Source of the DNA: a bacterium
GTDB lineage: Archaea; Nanoarchaeota; Nanoarchaeia; Woesearchaeales; UBA10216
NCBI GenBank assembly: GCA_024206195.1
Contig: JAAGZO010000387.1
Coordinates: 62,001 to 126,000 of the forward strand
Direction of reading: 5' to 3'
Length of the DNA: 64,000 nucleotides
Shown: positions 12,001-16,933 of the stretch, piece after piece
Layout of the letters: each line of letters opens with the position of its first letter
Position numbering within the stretch: position 1 is the stretch's first letter
Made by a program: the position numbers and the translations under genes
The notes under the pieces: model-generated
Told to the model about the DNA's origin: nothing
The model's input: the letters and a program-made list of their open reading frames with translations, nothing else
Databases searched by the model: none

Positions 12001-12420
12001 TGACCAATATGTTGTTCCTTTACACATGTGTGAATAATCATTATAAACTACTTTAGTGCCATCTATATCAGGGTTTCTTTGATAATCTGAATCTGCCATT
12101 TCTCCTCCTGGACAACTGGCAAAAGAACAGTTCAAAGGTTTCTCTGAAGTAACCCTAATCTCTTCTCCAGTGCTAATTTTGTAAGCGTAAATATCACTTC
12201 CAGTTTCTGCATTATTCCTGCCATCCTGCCACACAACATAATCTCCAGAGATTTTAGCGCGGTCCTGCTGAGTCCCTTGAGGTGTCAGCCTGACAACACA
12301 GTCCTCTTCACAGCTATCGCTAGTTTCGTCATTATCGCATGTTCCATCCCCACATAGCGCTGCAGCTAGCGGCATAATAACCAGTAGTGCGAACAATGCC
12401 AAAACTAGTTTCTCCTTCAT
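1..12420 (-). CDS. Giant secreted subtilisin-like (S8) protease, C-terminus beyond window
   Basis: The frame is open from the ATG at 12420 to the window edge: 4140 codons with no stop. It has a signal peptide (residues 1-20) and a GAGGTG ribosome site just upstream. Domains in order: a Cys-rich CGDG unit, a TolB-like propeller (about 42-360), Cys-rich repeats and a CTETD module (365-690), an LVIVD-type propeller (695-1007), an I9-like propeptide (1115-1265), the S8 domain (about 1290-2540), beta-sandwich domains, FG-GAP/VCBS repeats (about 2750-3140), a PPC-like domain, Ig-like domains, a sialidase-like repeat propeller (about 3454-3797) and an FN3-like domain. The catalytic set is present: Asp1303 (VIDTGID), His2304 (GHGTHVA), Asn2401 (SAGNNG), Ser2494 (GTSMAAPH). 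About 1000 residues separate Asp from His, against about 30-60 in typical subtilisins. It probably acts at the cell surface, degrading or binding external protein. It is the last gene of the RHH-PKD operon. I checked the frame at the catalytic codons and both ends. Confidence 0.93.
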   Translation of the reverse strand, partial: MKEKLVLALFALLVIMPLAAALCGDGTCDNDETSDSCEEDCVVRLTPQGTQQDRAKISGDYVVWQDGRNNAETGSDIYAYKISTGEEIRVTSEKPLNCSFASCPGGEMADSDYQRNPDIDGTKVVYNDYSHMCKGTTYWSPCADIYLYDFSTGEHTLVSSHTTGQGYPRIQGNKVTWYDSSTSGPPLVYYRDLRHNREYYVGEGQYPAVYNEVIVYQDFKPSTESQIAVYYSDVGSTQYIETSSGSTFPDIDNYKLVYQDFVNNGWEVFVYDLMTGQKQQLTTSGNNYHRNVAIHGDKVTYTDFSLNAMGDIAVYDLSTGESSIIDPTATYNNYAAIYGTKVVSSDSRYDVYGDVFMYYIGGGGSDPYCGDGNCNDDEACFNCPADCGSCPPFCGDGNCEGDETCISCPADCGNCFLDCGDGNCGVNETCTNCPTDCGVCIPGCGDGNCAGNETCIICPADCGLCPPVCGDGSCDGDESCRSCPADCGTCLCTETDNGKDYYLKGDTTRRNETNTDSCTYYDEYIEECGGVQCNLYEYYCRPDNLVGLEEYRCPEGCIDGECSSTPRFCGDGRCNWDETHASCPVDCTFRCRDSDGGKNIYVKGIAEQEHQRLTDYCNSPLWNYAYSCNDPECMVAEAYCEWDYGLGTTAYKVLPCPNGCEDGACLNEASCGDGNCNVYESCINCPADCGECGNEDPVYAYVVGTKGLDILDVTDVSSPQLIGEYTRENSVFTIRDIDVVGDKAYLAGDGDFIVLDVSDKTNPSIIGSLDLPGKAYGIDVDGSYAYVANQELGLGIIDVSDLNSIEVVGIYSDCNYNNDVKVVDNYAFLVCNEPGSEFKSIDISDKTNPQFVAKGWSFGNTPQNVDIQGDFAYITLLSGDLAKFNITDIDGLPGGAENYYPGMGTYGPPYGTFRDFVASGGYGYLADNDGLDIMDVSGRLDVKVGNTTYSNLSSTGHVDTPGFSHGVDIHGDYVYVADEHGGLRIVDISNPKDPALVGYYPIQYALEVFVVSDEEPAPTEPPTQECGDGSCDASESISTCFIDCKTGDSGKNCEEIAPLSDVGIDTLRQGFTFVDEDLVRQLSANELDETIDEFREPIGLAEGDFDIGMAPDVSTENISGYIVQLEEEPAIVIENEMQADIDESELKTKLLEIEIESTNTKGFAFITGGIKKFMLNNERSTEQVKAIELKRTKNNKVKEQFEKLSKKRNEFKNELRKKLGKKTEEKIVQEHKIAFNGVVMDVSAAEAAEIEKLPGVKAVFPNSVATIDLTSSVGYINADSVWNLEDDNGDKITGKGVTIAVIDTGIDYTHADLGGCIGELPGASGGGDGGSNVTGGVSAITGAVVASKSSPITGNAAAVTGFATASTCGDGSCDGNELCSTCPSDCGLCFPNCGDGNCDVNETCTYCPADCGFCTPVCGDGSCGIGEYCSTCPADCGTCDQFCGDRICDGNETCSSCSIDCGPCDYCTETDNGKDYYLKGNTTGPRGVNGSNIDRCTYYDEYIEECGGVQCWLYEYYCKLPNFVDVEKYRCPEGCIDGACSSTPRFCGDGRCNWDETNANCPADCTFRCKDSDGGKNIYVKGIAEQEHQRLRDYCNSPLWNYTYSCSDTECMVAEAYCDWEYGIGSTAYKVLPCPNGCEDGACLSEVSCGDGLCNGDETCTNCPADCGVCAPVCGDGTCNGLEGENCFTCEQDCGVCAPVCGDGNCDANETCNSCPADCGECRPGCGDGYCGATENCDNCKQDCGVCPLVCGDGICNDHETHDSCPSDCKAVHITISNNSRADVKISGNYIVWEDHRDYETSRSDIYVYDISTGSEIRIPAEPPLNCSPKVEPHLSCSDVPLIGTKGQIDPDVDNGRVVYADRAHYFAGDAGYSDCNDIYMYDIATGEFTHVSSHPKSQREPSIHGDIVTWHDYIYGEFTQVYYKNLVTGEEVFVGNGSYPDVHGNYIVYLPTNVDPYWLMLYNIDTGELTGVDPWSFGFFADDFPSIYGDKIAYETVRVYDISTGQRLGTISSGGIPAIYEDLIVYRDDGRENDAYKLLLYDLSTMEEKIIHTAEYFVTSLDVDDGKVAFLADKNGKEFLFLYYITGDETPTSCGDGVCGFGEMATCHPDCLDQPTTPVKGMEVNSMSTDAELVDYGVSRAIEALLGASAGNYGSMRGSLNAHNEFTNWSGLSIPFGPLAVVVYQNAPEQIIDITTTTASVSAYVPANTNSGVAYYVAGDGSTYFARSDHGAGTPNLNAEDALVPEHLARAYSSSSCGDGTCDEDETYETCPQDCEEVDNMCKIIGGYDFYNNDADPMDDHGHGTHVAATAAGDGVLKGVAPDAKILAYKVCSSAGSCPNSDIIAAIERSLDPNQDGNFDDRADIISMSLGGSGTPDSPAALAIDNAFDNGIFSSISAGNNGPGSQTIGCPSCARKAMSVAAWCKPEHVGYDYRCDIPIASFSSRGPVVWSGGTLDKPEISAPGVRICAAQWQNAWASSECIDNEHTSISGTSMAAPHVAGVAALIKQAHPDWEPQQIKDAIMNTAVDLGLDMHTQGAGLVDALAAVQLTDTFPIAAIYIPIELSGFVDVTGTASGTNFTGYTLEYGKGNNPTTWYELAQSDEPVINGALGSWDTGSLDDDEYTLRLTVTNNIGEVNQKKRNVVVNNVYINYPYNEARFSNSFIISIEGTVLGNNFDNYDIEWKSISGVWSTAGVTLINNGIEQKENEIIATWDTNLTTEDGTHYLRLTSNYDDGRTITEQVSVTIDSQLISGWPKQLETVCGEGWCPTVVYNPTLADIDGDGTMEVLTGTAHYPPSGGTTSYRHVFRHDGSPMPGWPIIKSDHLNNGFVVSDLDEDGVMELLINDYSSMEIYTPTGQLRGSIYVPGNNCITVADVDKSFAGKEIVYATTKSIVVTHYDGSIYMTIPLEDVAYASACPAIGDVNKDGLIDIISTGFSTIYAFDENGNSLPGWPKNIGEYISSKVPSLGDLDGDGDLEIALGGNNGTVFVYHHDGTNVDGFPFGLYNGRYFTTPVISDLNGDGVNELVTRNYRHIYVFNKDGTIMSGWPQQMGNPGGSDSLTQMTVADMDGDLDLEIMVGRFAWHHTGQSVSGFPKDIPEVFFGMKGAPAVGDLDNDGDVELVLGPTSFDRYIFVFDLDGNPDLVASRMTMRDSEHTNNYESGVLPGLTPFDNYYYYTLSDNDCTVNLTLNSYSGNQTLSVRYEPDVCDDSWDESVTASAGETKTLTRAGLNKGSYALMIEGIGSYALSKDSFCLEDGTDPSITVDDIASYVSGDTLFSADVYDSNGLSECEVCISDDGTCDIEWSSVNVEESFSSGAKQGVCSFLWNTSTYQSGLYFVNFRVIDIGDNIGTGEIQSTFLDTTPPVISYVMASTPVDANEQIDVSANVSDNLEVALVSASFLGQVKTMIADNNTGVYNTDFTAPSTPGEHTVTVTAYDIAGANSTLEENVAVNEDVDWSDDLRISRGAITSNSAVAENGDTHLVWQDNRDGNYEIYYTKLSSSGQILIYDQRITSNLYNSLSPAITTDSLGNIHIAWQDDRDGNKEIYYEKLSSNGTSLVHNSRITDNVYVSETPGVHTDSEGDIHLFWIDDRGGEKQIYYTKLDNDGGRGIPDQQFTYSNEVVSYDSYAISSLNELFILWQDSGNAINYKKTGGLDDATMAIASGSEPAIAVGSAVNTIWTGLDGKLHYKQLTKSGDAISNEKILTGFSVSENDIAMDASGKQHIVFNGPDGMYYIKLNGTGSYLVSGVKIAENAAKPQIISSAEEHVVWSSTENNDVYYKTTATIEQGVPLITNVVLSDVRETSAIIRWQTNEAASSEIKYGETPALESSYADYNLSLSHEVILKGLNDSTKYLLKVVSEDIMGNTASYPISIFYINFTTEKFRKRPAMPTTFYGRVIYRNGTPAPNIEVTARWNDVNGDLHETKETTLNYADALALGDITLVGYYMFNKGNVNAEQGSTIELSTNKMVGNDSYVIASPGGDAIQATGLLTIDVTPAVITINSPVETSYTTTKLFLNYNVNEDIEWAGFSLNGQDTVTITELQNTNINITAAFGDNTLIVYARDTIGLESEEQVTFTVEDITPPLVFVNRHTLSRDILELSANVSDDITPLSQSCEVCITQGSCTWLSASNDFTGGSM
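2995..4175 (-). other. FG-GAP/VCBS-like repeats of the giant protease
   Basis: There are at least six repeats of the type LGDLDGDGDLEIALGG, interleaved with GWP and FVYHHDG strands. DxDxDG calcium-loop residues are visible in most of them. Such repeats form integrin-like propellers. Here they suggest calcium-stabilised adhesion or substrate binding C-terminal to the protease. Confidence 0.85.
4790..5590 (-). other. S8 protease domain, C-terminal part (His, Asn, Ser)
   Basis: The fold resumes at CKIIGGYDFYNN and continues through DDHGHGTHVAA (His codon 5509-5511), ISMSLGG, SAGNNGPG (oxyanion Asn codon 5218-5220) and SGTSMAAPHVAGVAAL (Ser codon 4939-4941). All residues needed for activity are present, and all sit in the same reading frame as the Asp part. 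Confidence 0.92.
5591..8440 (-). other. About 950-residue insertion inside the protease domain
   Basis: Between DLGGC and CKIIGGYDF the protein carries, in order: a small-residue linker with three ITG/VTG motifs, four CGDG Cys-rich repeats, a CTETDNGKDYYLKG module, five or more further Cys-rich repeats (to about 7130), a TolB-like propeller with VVYADRAH/IYMYDIATGE blades (about 7100-6140), another Cys unit, an unrecognised 120-residue segment (about 6055-5690) and a final Cys unit. The insertion point is a known surface loop of the subtilisin fold, so the fold could be kept. Confidence 0.85.
7480..8025 (-). repeat. Internal duplication, copy B (CTETD/CGDG module)
   Basis: This segment is a near-copy of 10414-10950 in the same gene. 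Long identical DNA tracts are visible, such as cattagggcatgggagcac and tggtgctcctgttctgc. The encoded module runs from CTETDNGKDYYLKG through RFCGDGRCNWDET to GCEDGACL. Offsets of the shared tracts shift from about 2934 to 2925, so small in-frame indels have accumulated. It lies inside the insertion of the protease domain. Confidence 0.88.
8440..8670 (-). other. S8 protease domain, N-terminal part (catalytic Asp)
   Basis: This encodes the first strand and the Asp motif (GVTIAVIDTGIDYTHADLGG; Asp codon 8512-8514) directly after an I9-like propeptide ending in a KLPGVKAVFPNS-type segment. In ordinary subtilisins DLGGC is followed within about ten residues by CKVIGGYDF. Here the sequence leaves the fold at GGCIGELPG and enters Gly/Ser/Thr-rich linker and Cys-rich repeats. 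Confidence 0.9.
9400..10335 (-). other. LVIVD-type beta-propeller region of the giant protease
   Basis: Repeats of about 42-45 residues have the pattern YAYVAN...GLGIIDVSD...NSIEVVG, typical of the LVIVD repeat family, which forms propellers in surface proteins. About seven blades can be followed. The segment sits before the I9-like propeptide, so it would be released if the protease matures by cutting itself. Confidence 0.75.
10414..10950 (-). repeat. Internal duplication, copy A (CTETD/CGDG module)
   Basis: This is the partner of 7480-8025. It lies upstream of the protease domain, between Cys-rich repeats and the LVIVD-type propeller. DNA-level similarity, not only protein similarity, points to a fairly recent duplication or to continuing gene conversion between the copies. 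Confidence 0.88.
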
Positions 12421-12448
12421 TTAAACACCTCTTTTTTTTCTACAAAGA

Positions 12449-12467
12449 AATTGCGACCTCCGCAATT
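12449..12467 (-). promoter_or_regulatory. Hairpin with GAGGT loop before the giant protease gene
   Basis: On the minus strand AATTGCG-GAGGT-CGCAATT forms a perfect stem (8 bp with the flanking A/T pair). The loop is a Shine-Dalgarno-like GAGGT. The true ribosome site (AGAGGTG) lies 20 nt further on, next to the ATG at 12420. It may stabilise or control translation of the giant gene. Confidence 0.5.
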
Positions 12468-12475
12468 TTTTGTTC

Positions 12476-12502
12476 CAAAAACCAAAATTCGTTTGGTTTT
12501 TG
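12476..12502 (-). terminator. 11-bp perfect hairpin directly after the PKD gene stop
   Basis: CAAAAACCAAA-loop-TTTGGTTTTTG is a perfect 11-bp inverted repeat with the 5-nt loop CGAAT (minus strand), abutting the stop codon at 12503. It could trim or partly end transcription between the PKD gene and the giant protease gene. It is AT-rich and lacks a clear T-tract after the stem. Confidence 0.45.
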
Positions 12503-15500
12503 TTACTTGATATTGAACTTTTCATAAAGCAGCATGCATTTCTCATGCACTTGTTTCTTGTATTTTGGTGAGACCCTTTTGTAAAGCGTATTGGCTTGTA
12601 CATAAAGCTCTCTTGCCTCTTTGCGCTTGTTGTTGGTAAGAGCTACAAGAGCCTGATCTACTAGGTTTTTGATGTACATTGCATCAAGCCTGTAGCACAA
12701 ATCAACAACATTACCCTTAGTCTTCTTCCTTGTCTCGGGTGGAAGGCCTGTGAATGTCTGCGTTAGCTCTTTGTAGAGCTTCTTTGCATCCTCATACTTG
12801 TTGTCCTCAAGATAACCATCTGCTTTTGACAAAATTTCATTTACCTTTTTGATGTGCTCATCCCTGTGCAGGAATGTTTTAATGCTGTCTACGCCTCCGA
12901 ATGAATAGACAAGATAAACAGCAATCAGGATTATCACAATAAGTATCTCAATTGTAAGCCGCATATCCATTGAGTCTGCTAAAGCACCAAATTTCTTAAA
13001 CACAGCAAAGCCCGTTACCTTGCTACTTTCAGCATTCATTGAAGATGAAAGAACAATTGTCTTTGCGCTTTCTGCGCTTGCACTTGAAAGCTGCCTATCA
13101 AAATAGTATGCAAAGCTGTTTTCTTCAGAAAGCTCAACTCCAATCAAAGGATCACTGTTCAGTATTTCGTGTTCAAACAACAGATTAACCTCATCAGCTG
13201 TATTTGCAACTGTTTTTGGTATGAATTCTGCAAGAATATGCTCTTCAGAAAGATTTCCATTGATCTTAACAGACTTTTCAATCAAGGTTATTGATTTGCT
13301 TTCACCAGTAACATAACCAAAGTCAAGTATCATGAACTGCGTTGTTACAGTTATTAATGACTGTAGTTTCTCGTTTTCTTTTGCAAGAGCTTCCTTGTCC
13401 TTGCTCTCAAACTTCTTGTTCTGTGATTCTATCAGAAGTGATGTTGCCTCAAGGACATCGCTGTTGTCCGGATAACTTACATACTCTGTACTTTCAGCAA
13501 CACTCATTGTTGCCGGAACCTGACGCTCAAGCTCAGCTATTCTTTCATGTATTTTTTCTTTTTCCTGTTTCTTGCCCTCATCATCAAGGTCTTTTCTCCA
13601 CATTACATCATGCAGGTCGCGATTTGCCCGCTTTAACTGCAATTTGAGATCATCAAGTGTTTCCTTAAGCTTAAGTGCCTCTGCGGCTTCTTTTTCTGAC
13701 TTGCCAAAGTAGCCAAGATCAAAAAGGAATGTGTCAATCTTTTCGATAATTGCTTCAGTTATCGGTTCTAATTCTGCTTCTACACTGGCTAAAGCTATTT
13801 CGCTAACTGCAAATGAATAAATTCCTGATTTCTTTGAATTGCCCTTGTCATCCTCGCACTCAAGCTCCCAATAGTGCGTTGCGATTTCAAGATTATCAAC
13901 AGTAAACTGCTGGTTGTCGCTGTTTGCTATACTGCCTGATGTAGAATGCAGTGTCCACCATTCAGAATCAGTGCTTGTGTAGAGCCTGCACACAACATTT
14001 GTATTATCTGAAACAGAATATGTTAGCTGCACAGGTGAACCAACTGTTGAACCGTCTGCAGGGCTTACTATTGTGATAATCGGCGCTTGAGTATCTGTTA
14101 TGATCTCTATAAAGGAGACATTTATTTTCATATTGCCATGCACAGTTATTGTTTCAGCATGCGTTTTGTATGAGTCCCGCTTTATGATAAGAGCATAGCT
14201 TCCTGAAGGTATCTTGAAAGATGCAACCCCTGCGCTTGTCGTGTTCTTTATTTCACCATCAAAGTCCACCTTAGCATTTGCAAGCAGTGCGTTTGTCCTG
14301 TTGTCTCTAACCTCAACATCCACATCATAAAGCTGTCTTACATCCACAACTGTTATGTCTGACTTGCTCCAGTTGACATCACTAACTGTCAAGTTTACAA
14401 TGTATGTTCCTGTTGTGTCATATGAATATGTCAAGTTCTCTGCTGTACTGTCTGTTGTTCCATCCTCATCAAAGTCCCATGAAATTGCAACAGCGCTTAC
14501 ATTGCCTGAATACTCAGCCTCAAAATAGATATGTTCTCCTTGAATCACTGTTGTTTCGTTTGCATGCAGCTCTACTGCTAATGGATTTGTCTGCTCTGTT
14601 GAATTCACTTCAAAGGACGCAACCTTATTCTCAAGGTTTCCCCTGTAATCAAAGTCAACATTTATTTCGTAATTTCCAACTGCGGAAGGTGACAATATAT
14701 AGTTTGAAGAGCCGGTATTCATAACAGAATAATAATAACCCTCTGGACCAGTGATTGTTATGTTGTGTACTGCCTGACTCCTTGAATCTACTGTTACATA
14801 GACTGTTTCATAAGGAACATAGCTTCCCTGGTCTGTTGAAACCCCATACTCAACACAGGAATTGCAGCTTCCTCCACAATCGATTCCTGTTTCATCACCA
14901 TTTTGTATTCCATCATCACAGGATACAAGCGAAAAGCTGAAGACATAATGTCGCAAGATGTTGTTTCCATTAAGATCTGTTGCATTGATAATAAGATTAT
15001 TTGTATCATTCTGCAGCTGCATGCTTATGATTGCTAATTTTCCTGTTCCAAGATAGGCCATTTCAGTGTACGCTGCATCATTTAACTTGTAGCTTATGTT
15101 TGCATACTCATCAGATGAAATATTGATTTGCTGCAAATAGTCATCTGCGCTGAAGGCTGAATTATTCAGCTCCTCACCATTTCGCAAAACTGTCAATTCA
15201 GGAGGAATATTATCATTAACTTCAAAATCTGTTTGTGCTGTGTTGTTTCCAACAACAACCACAAAACTATGCGCTCCATTTTCAAATGTTCCCTCTTCAA
15301 GTGTTCCTAAAATTATCTCGCTGAATAACGAGTGGCTTCCATTATAGGAGTCAGCTATTATTGTTTCATTTGCTGTTCCATCAAGGGAACAGTTTGCATA
15401 TCCTGTTTCTCCTTCTACATTAAATTCAAGAGCTACGTTTTCTCCATTGGTCAATATTGATGAATCCTCTGGATTTGTTATTGTGATTTCAGATCCAGAA

Positions 15501-15970
15501 CCCATAACCGTTATAATTATATCATCATTGCCCTCTATTTCAAAGCCTGAATATTTTTCACATGTCTGGCCATTTTGGGTTACTGTTCCAGTTAAAGAAT
15601 AGAATCCGCTCTGCTCTGCAACAAACAGGTCATATATTACAGGATAGTCCTGGTCAGTATAACTAACACTGTAATCAACATCAATACTTGATATTTTTAT
15701 TTCAATATCTGATCCATCTGCAGCATCAGCTATAACCCTAATCATATCTCCTTTTTCATATCTTGTCTTTTCTGTTTCTATTATGCAGGAAAACAAAGTA
15801 CTTTCTACTAAATCTGCCAGATCATAGCTTGCAGATTCATCTGTTAAGTCCAGGTCATCTATGTTTACATAAAGTGGATCATAGTCTGCACCAGTTAAAA
15901 CAGTAAACATCAATGCCATAAATAGCATGAGCACTACACTTCCTTTTTTCATCGCTTTCTTATCCATCAT
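12503..15970 (-). CDS. Large surface-anchored PKD-domain protein
   Basis: This 1155-residue protein has a signal peptide (about 1-28), Ig-like domains, a DETGIDCGGSCNSC Cys cluster near residue 365, a PKD domain (about 465-540, with WDFDEDG), a carboxypeptidase-regulatory-like domain (about 545-620) and an Ig/FN3-like domain (about 627-720). A coiled coil (725-830) follows. One transmembrane helix near 1004-1024 leaves a 127-residue TPR-like tail in the cytoplasm. It is probably a cell-envelope protein linking outside contacts to an inside partner. The MM start has AAGGAGAG upstream and overlaps the preceding regulator by 11 nt. A VTGFAV motif sits just before the membrane helix. The exact function is unknown. 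Confidence 0.85.
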   Translation of the reverse strand: MMDKKAMKKGSVVLMLFMALMFTVLTGADYDPLYVNIDDLDLTDESASYDLADLVESTLFSCIIETEKTRYEKGDMIRVIADAADGSDIEIKISSIDVDYSVSYTDQDYPVIYDLFVAEQSGFYSLTGTVTQNGQTCEKYSGFEIEGNDDIIITVMGSGSEITITNPEDSSILTNGENVALEFNVEGETGYANCSLDGTANETIIADSYNGSHSLFSEIILGTLEEGTFENGAHSFVVVVGNNTAQTDFEVNDNIPPELTVLRNGEELNNSAFSADDYLQQINISSDEYANISYKLNDAAYTEMAYLGTGKLAIISMQLQNDTNNLIINATDLNGNNILRHYVFSFSLVSCDDGIQNGDETGIDCGGSCNSCVEYGVSTDQGSYVPYETVYVTVDSRSQAVHNITITGPEGYYYSVMNTGSSNYILSPSAVGNYEINVDFDYRGNLENKVASFEVNSTEQTNPLAVELHANETTVIQGEHIYFEAEYSGNVSAVAISWDFDEDGTTDSTAENLTYSYDTTGTYIVNLTVSDVNWSKSDITVVDVRQLYDVDVEVRDNRTNALLANAKVDFDGEIKNTTSAGVASFKIPSGSYALIIKRDSYKTHAETITVHGNMKINVSFIEIITDTQAPIITIVSPADGSTVGSPVQLTYSVSDNTNVVCRLYTSTDSEWWTLHSTSGSIANSDNQQFTVDNLEIATHYWELECEDDKGNSKKSGIYSFAVSEIALASVEAELEPITEAIIEKIDTFLFDLGYFGKSEKEAAEALKLKETLDDLKLQLKRANRDLHDVMWRKDLDDEGKKQEKEKIHERIAELERQVPATMSVAESTEYVSYPDNSDVLEATSLLIESQNKKFESKDKEALAKENEKLQSLITVTTQFMILDFGYVTGESKSITLIEKSVKINGNLSEEHILAEFIPKTVANTADEVNLLFEHEILNSDPLIGVELSEENSFAYYFDRQLSSASAESAKTIVLSSSMNAESSKVTGFAVFKKFGALADSMDMRLTIEILIVIILIAVYLVYSFGGVDSIKTFLHRDEHIKKVNEILSKADGYLEDNKYEDAKKLYKELTQTFTGLPPETRKKTKGNVVDLCYRLDAMYIKNLVDQALVALTNNKRKEARELYVQANTLYKRVSPKYKKQVHEKCMLLYEKFNIK

Positions 15971-16235
15971 TTCTGATTCTCTCCTTTATTCGCTTCAGTT
16001 CTTTGACAAGCTCTTGTTCACTCCGTCTCATACTCTTTTCTCTAACTTCTTCCTTGATCTCAGCTCTCAGTTTCTTTACCTCGTAAAGATAAGGATCCTT
16101 TGATTCAAGCCAGTGATCCCTAACAACGCTTCTGATTTCCTCGCTAAGATCCATAAAGTGATTCGCCTTGGCCAGCTTTTTCAGCTCATCAACCAACTCT
16201 TCAGGCATCCTCACAGAAACCAATACATCAGCCAT
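15960..16235 (-). CDS. Ribbon-helix-helix (CopG/Arc-like) regulator, 91 residues
   Basis: The N-terminal part has the RHH pattern: a strand VLVSVRMPEEL, then helices with LKKLAK and DLSEEIRSVVRDH. The second half is a highly charged coiled coil (about 50-91), longer than in minimal RHH proteins. It overlaps the 48-residue RHH gene before it by 8 nt and the PKD gene after it by 11 nt, so all three are probably translated together. It most likely binds operator DNA as a dimer and may control this surface-protein operon. Confidence 0.85.
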   Translation of the reverse strand: MADVLVSVRMPEELVDELKKLAKANHFMDLSEEIRSVVRDHWLESKDPYLYEVKKLRAEIKEEVREKSMRRSEQELVKELKRIKERIRNDG

Positions 16236-16374
16236 TCTTGTTTTGCTCTACATACCTTCTTGAAAAATCTCTGATAGCCTCTGACCTGCTTTTGTAGATT
16301 CCACTCTTGACTAAAGAGTCTAACCACTTAACAATCTCAGAAGGCAGTCTAATGTTAACTACTGTAATTTTCAT
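16228..16374 (-). CDS. Small ribbon-helix-helix regulator, 48 residues
   Basis: This short gene encodes a minimal RHH fold: strand KITVVNIRLPSEIV, helix VKWLDSLVKSG, then YKSRSEAIRDFSRRYVEQ. The pattern of the last part (SRSEAIR) is typical of archaeal RHH repressors. The ATG is about 30 bp from a TATA box (TTTATATA, near 16400-16410). Its stop overlaps the start of the 91-residue RHH gene (ATGGCTGATG). It opens the operon of surface proteins. Conservation of the family pattern makes it convincing despite its length. Confidence 0.85.
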   Translation of the reverse strand: MKITVVNIRLPSEIVKWLDSLVKSGIYKSRSEAIRDFSRRYVEQNKNG

Positions 16375-16377
16375 TCT

Positions 16378-16486
16378 TGTATGATACCTGTATGACAACC
16401 AATATATAAATATTTCTGTTTTTTATATTAGTATAGCAATATCCAGACTAGAATATGTATGACATCTGTAAGATATTTGTATGACA
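16378..16486. promoter_or_regulatory. Phased TGTATGACA repeat array, probable RHH operator
   Basis: Five direct repeats start at 16378 (TGTATGATA), 16389 (TGTATGACA), 16456 (TGTATGACA), 16467 (TGTAAGATA) and 16478 (TGTATGACA). Spacing is exactly 11 bp within each cluster, and the clusters are 67 bp apart, about six turns. They flank the TATA box of the RHH operon. Such phasing fits cooperative binding of RHH dimers on one face of DNA. Autoregulation is inferred. Confidence 0.7.
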
Positions 16487-16495
16487 AATATAGAA

Positions 16496-16777
16496 CTATT
16501 TTCTTTTAAATTTTTCTTTAACACTAGAAAGAATCTTCTTAATGTCCATTTTGTTTTCATCAACAACTGCTTTTTCCTTAATTTTATCAGCTACCTGCCT
16601 TTCAATGATCTTATTCTGCATACTATTGTACTTCTGTATAACATGCTGAAGCTTTTTTTCATATTCATTCTTCGCTGCTTCACTATCTTGCTTATTTTCC
16701 AGCTTAGTGATGTATTCATCCATCAGAGTCTGCTTTTCCTCATCATACCATATTTCTACTTCATCTTCAGTCATCAT
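16496..16777 (-). CDS. Small charged coiled-coil protein, unknown function
   Basis: This is 93 residues, mostly predicted helix with many Lys and Glu, and has no membrane segment or recognised domain. It starts with ATGATG overlapping the stop of the 51-residue gene before it. It is the last gene of a four-gene chain behind the M50-like membrane protease, so it may assist that system in the cytoplasm. I do not recognise the family. Confidence 0.65.
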   Translation of the reverse strand: MMTEDEVEIWYDEEKQTLMDEYITKLENKQDSEAAKNEYEKKLQHVIQKYNSMQNKIIERQVADKIKEKAVVDENKMDIKKILSSVKEKFKRK

Positions 16778-16929
16778 TTGCTTTTTCCTACTAGCTCCTT
16801 AAGCTCTCTCTCAAAATCTGCATGAGACAAAACACCCTCATTGCTTAAAAGATTAAGCAGAGCTTCTATTTTTAGCTCGTTCATCCTTATCTTTCCCTTA
16901 TTCTCCATTACCTCTTTCTCTGTTTCCAT
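16774..16929 (-). CDS. 51-residue helical protein, unknown function
   Basis: The start METEKEV is preferred over an upstream in-frame codon at 16956, because GGGTGAT lies just ahead of it and the longer form would overlap the lipoprotein gene. The C-terminal half (ALLNLLSNEGVLSHADFERELKEL) looks like a short helix-turn-helix or SHOCT-like oligomerisation segment. It sits between a lipoprotein gene and a coiled-coil gene in a tight chain. Confidence 0.6.
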   Translation of the reverse strand: METEKEVMENKGKIRMNELKIEALLNLLSNEGVLSHADFERELKELVGKSK

Positions 16930-16933
16930 GTTA

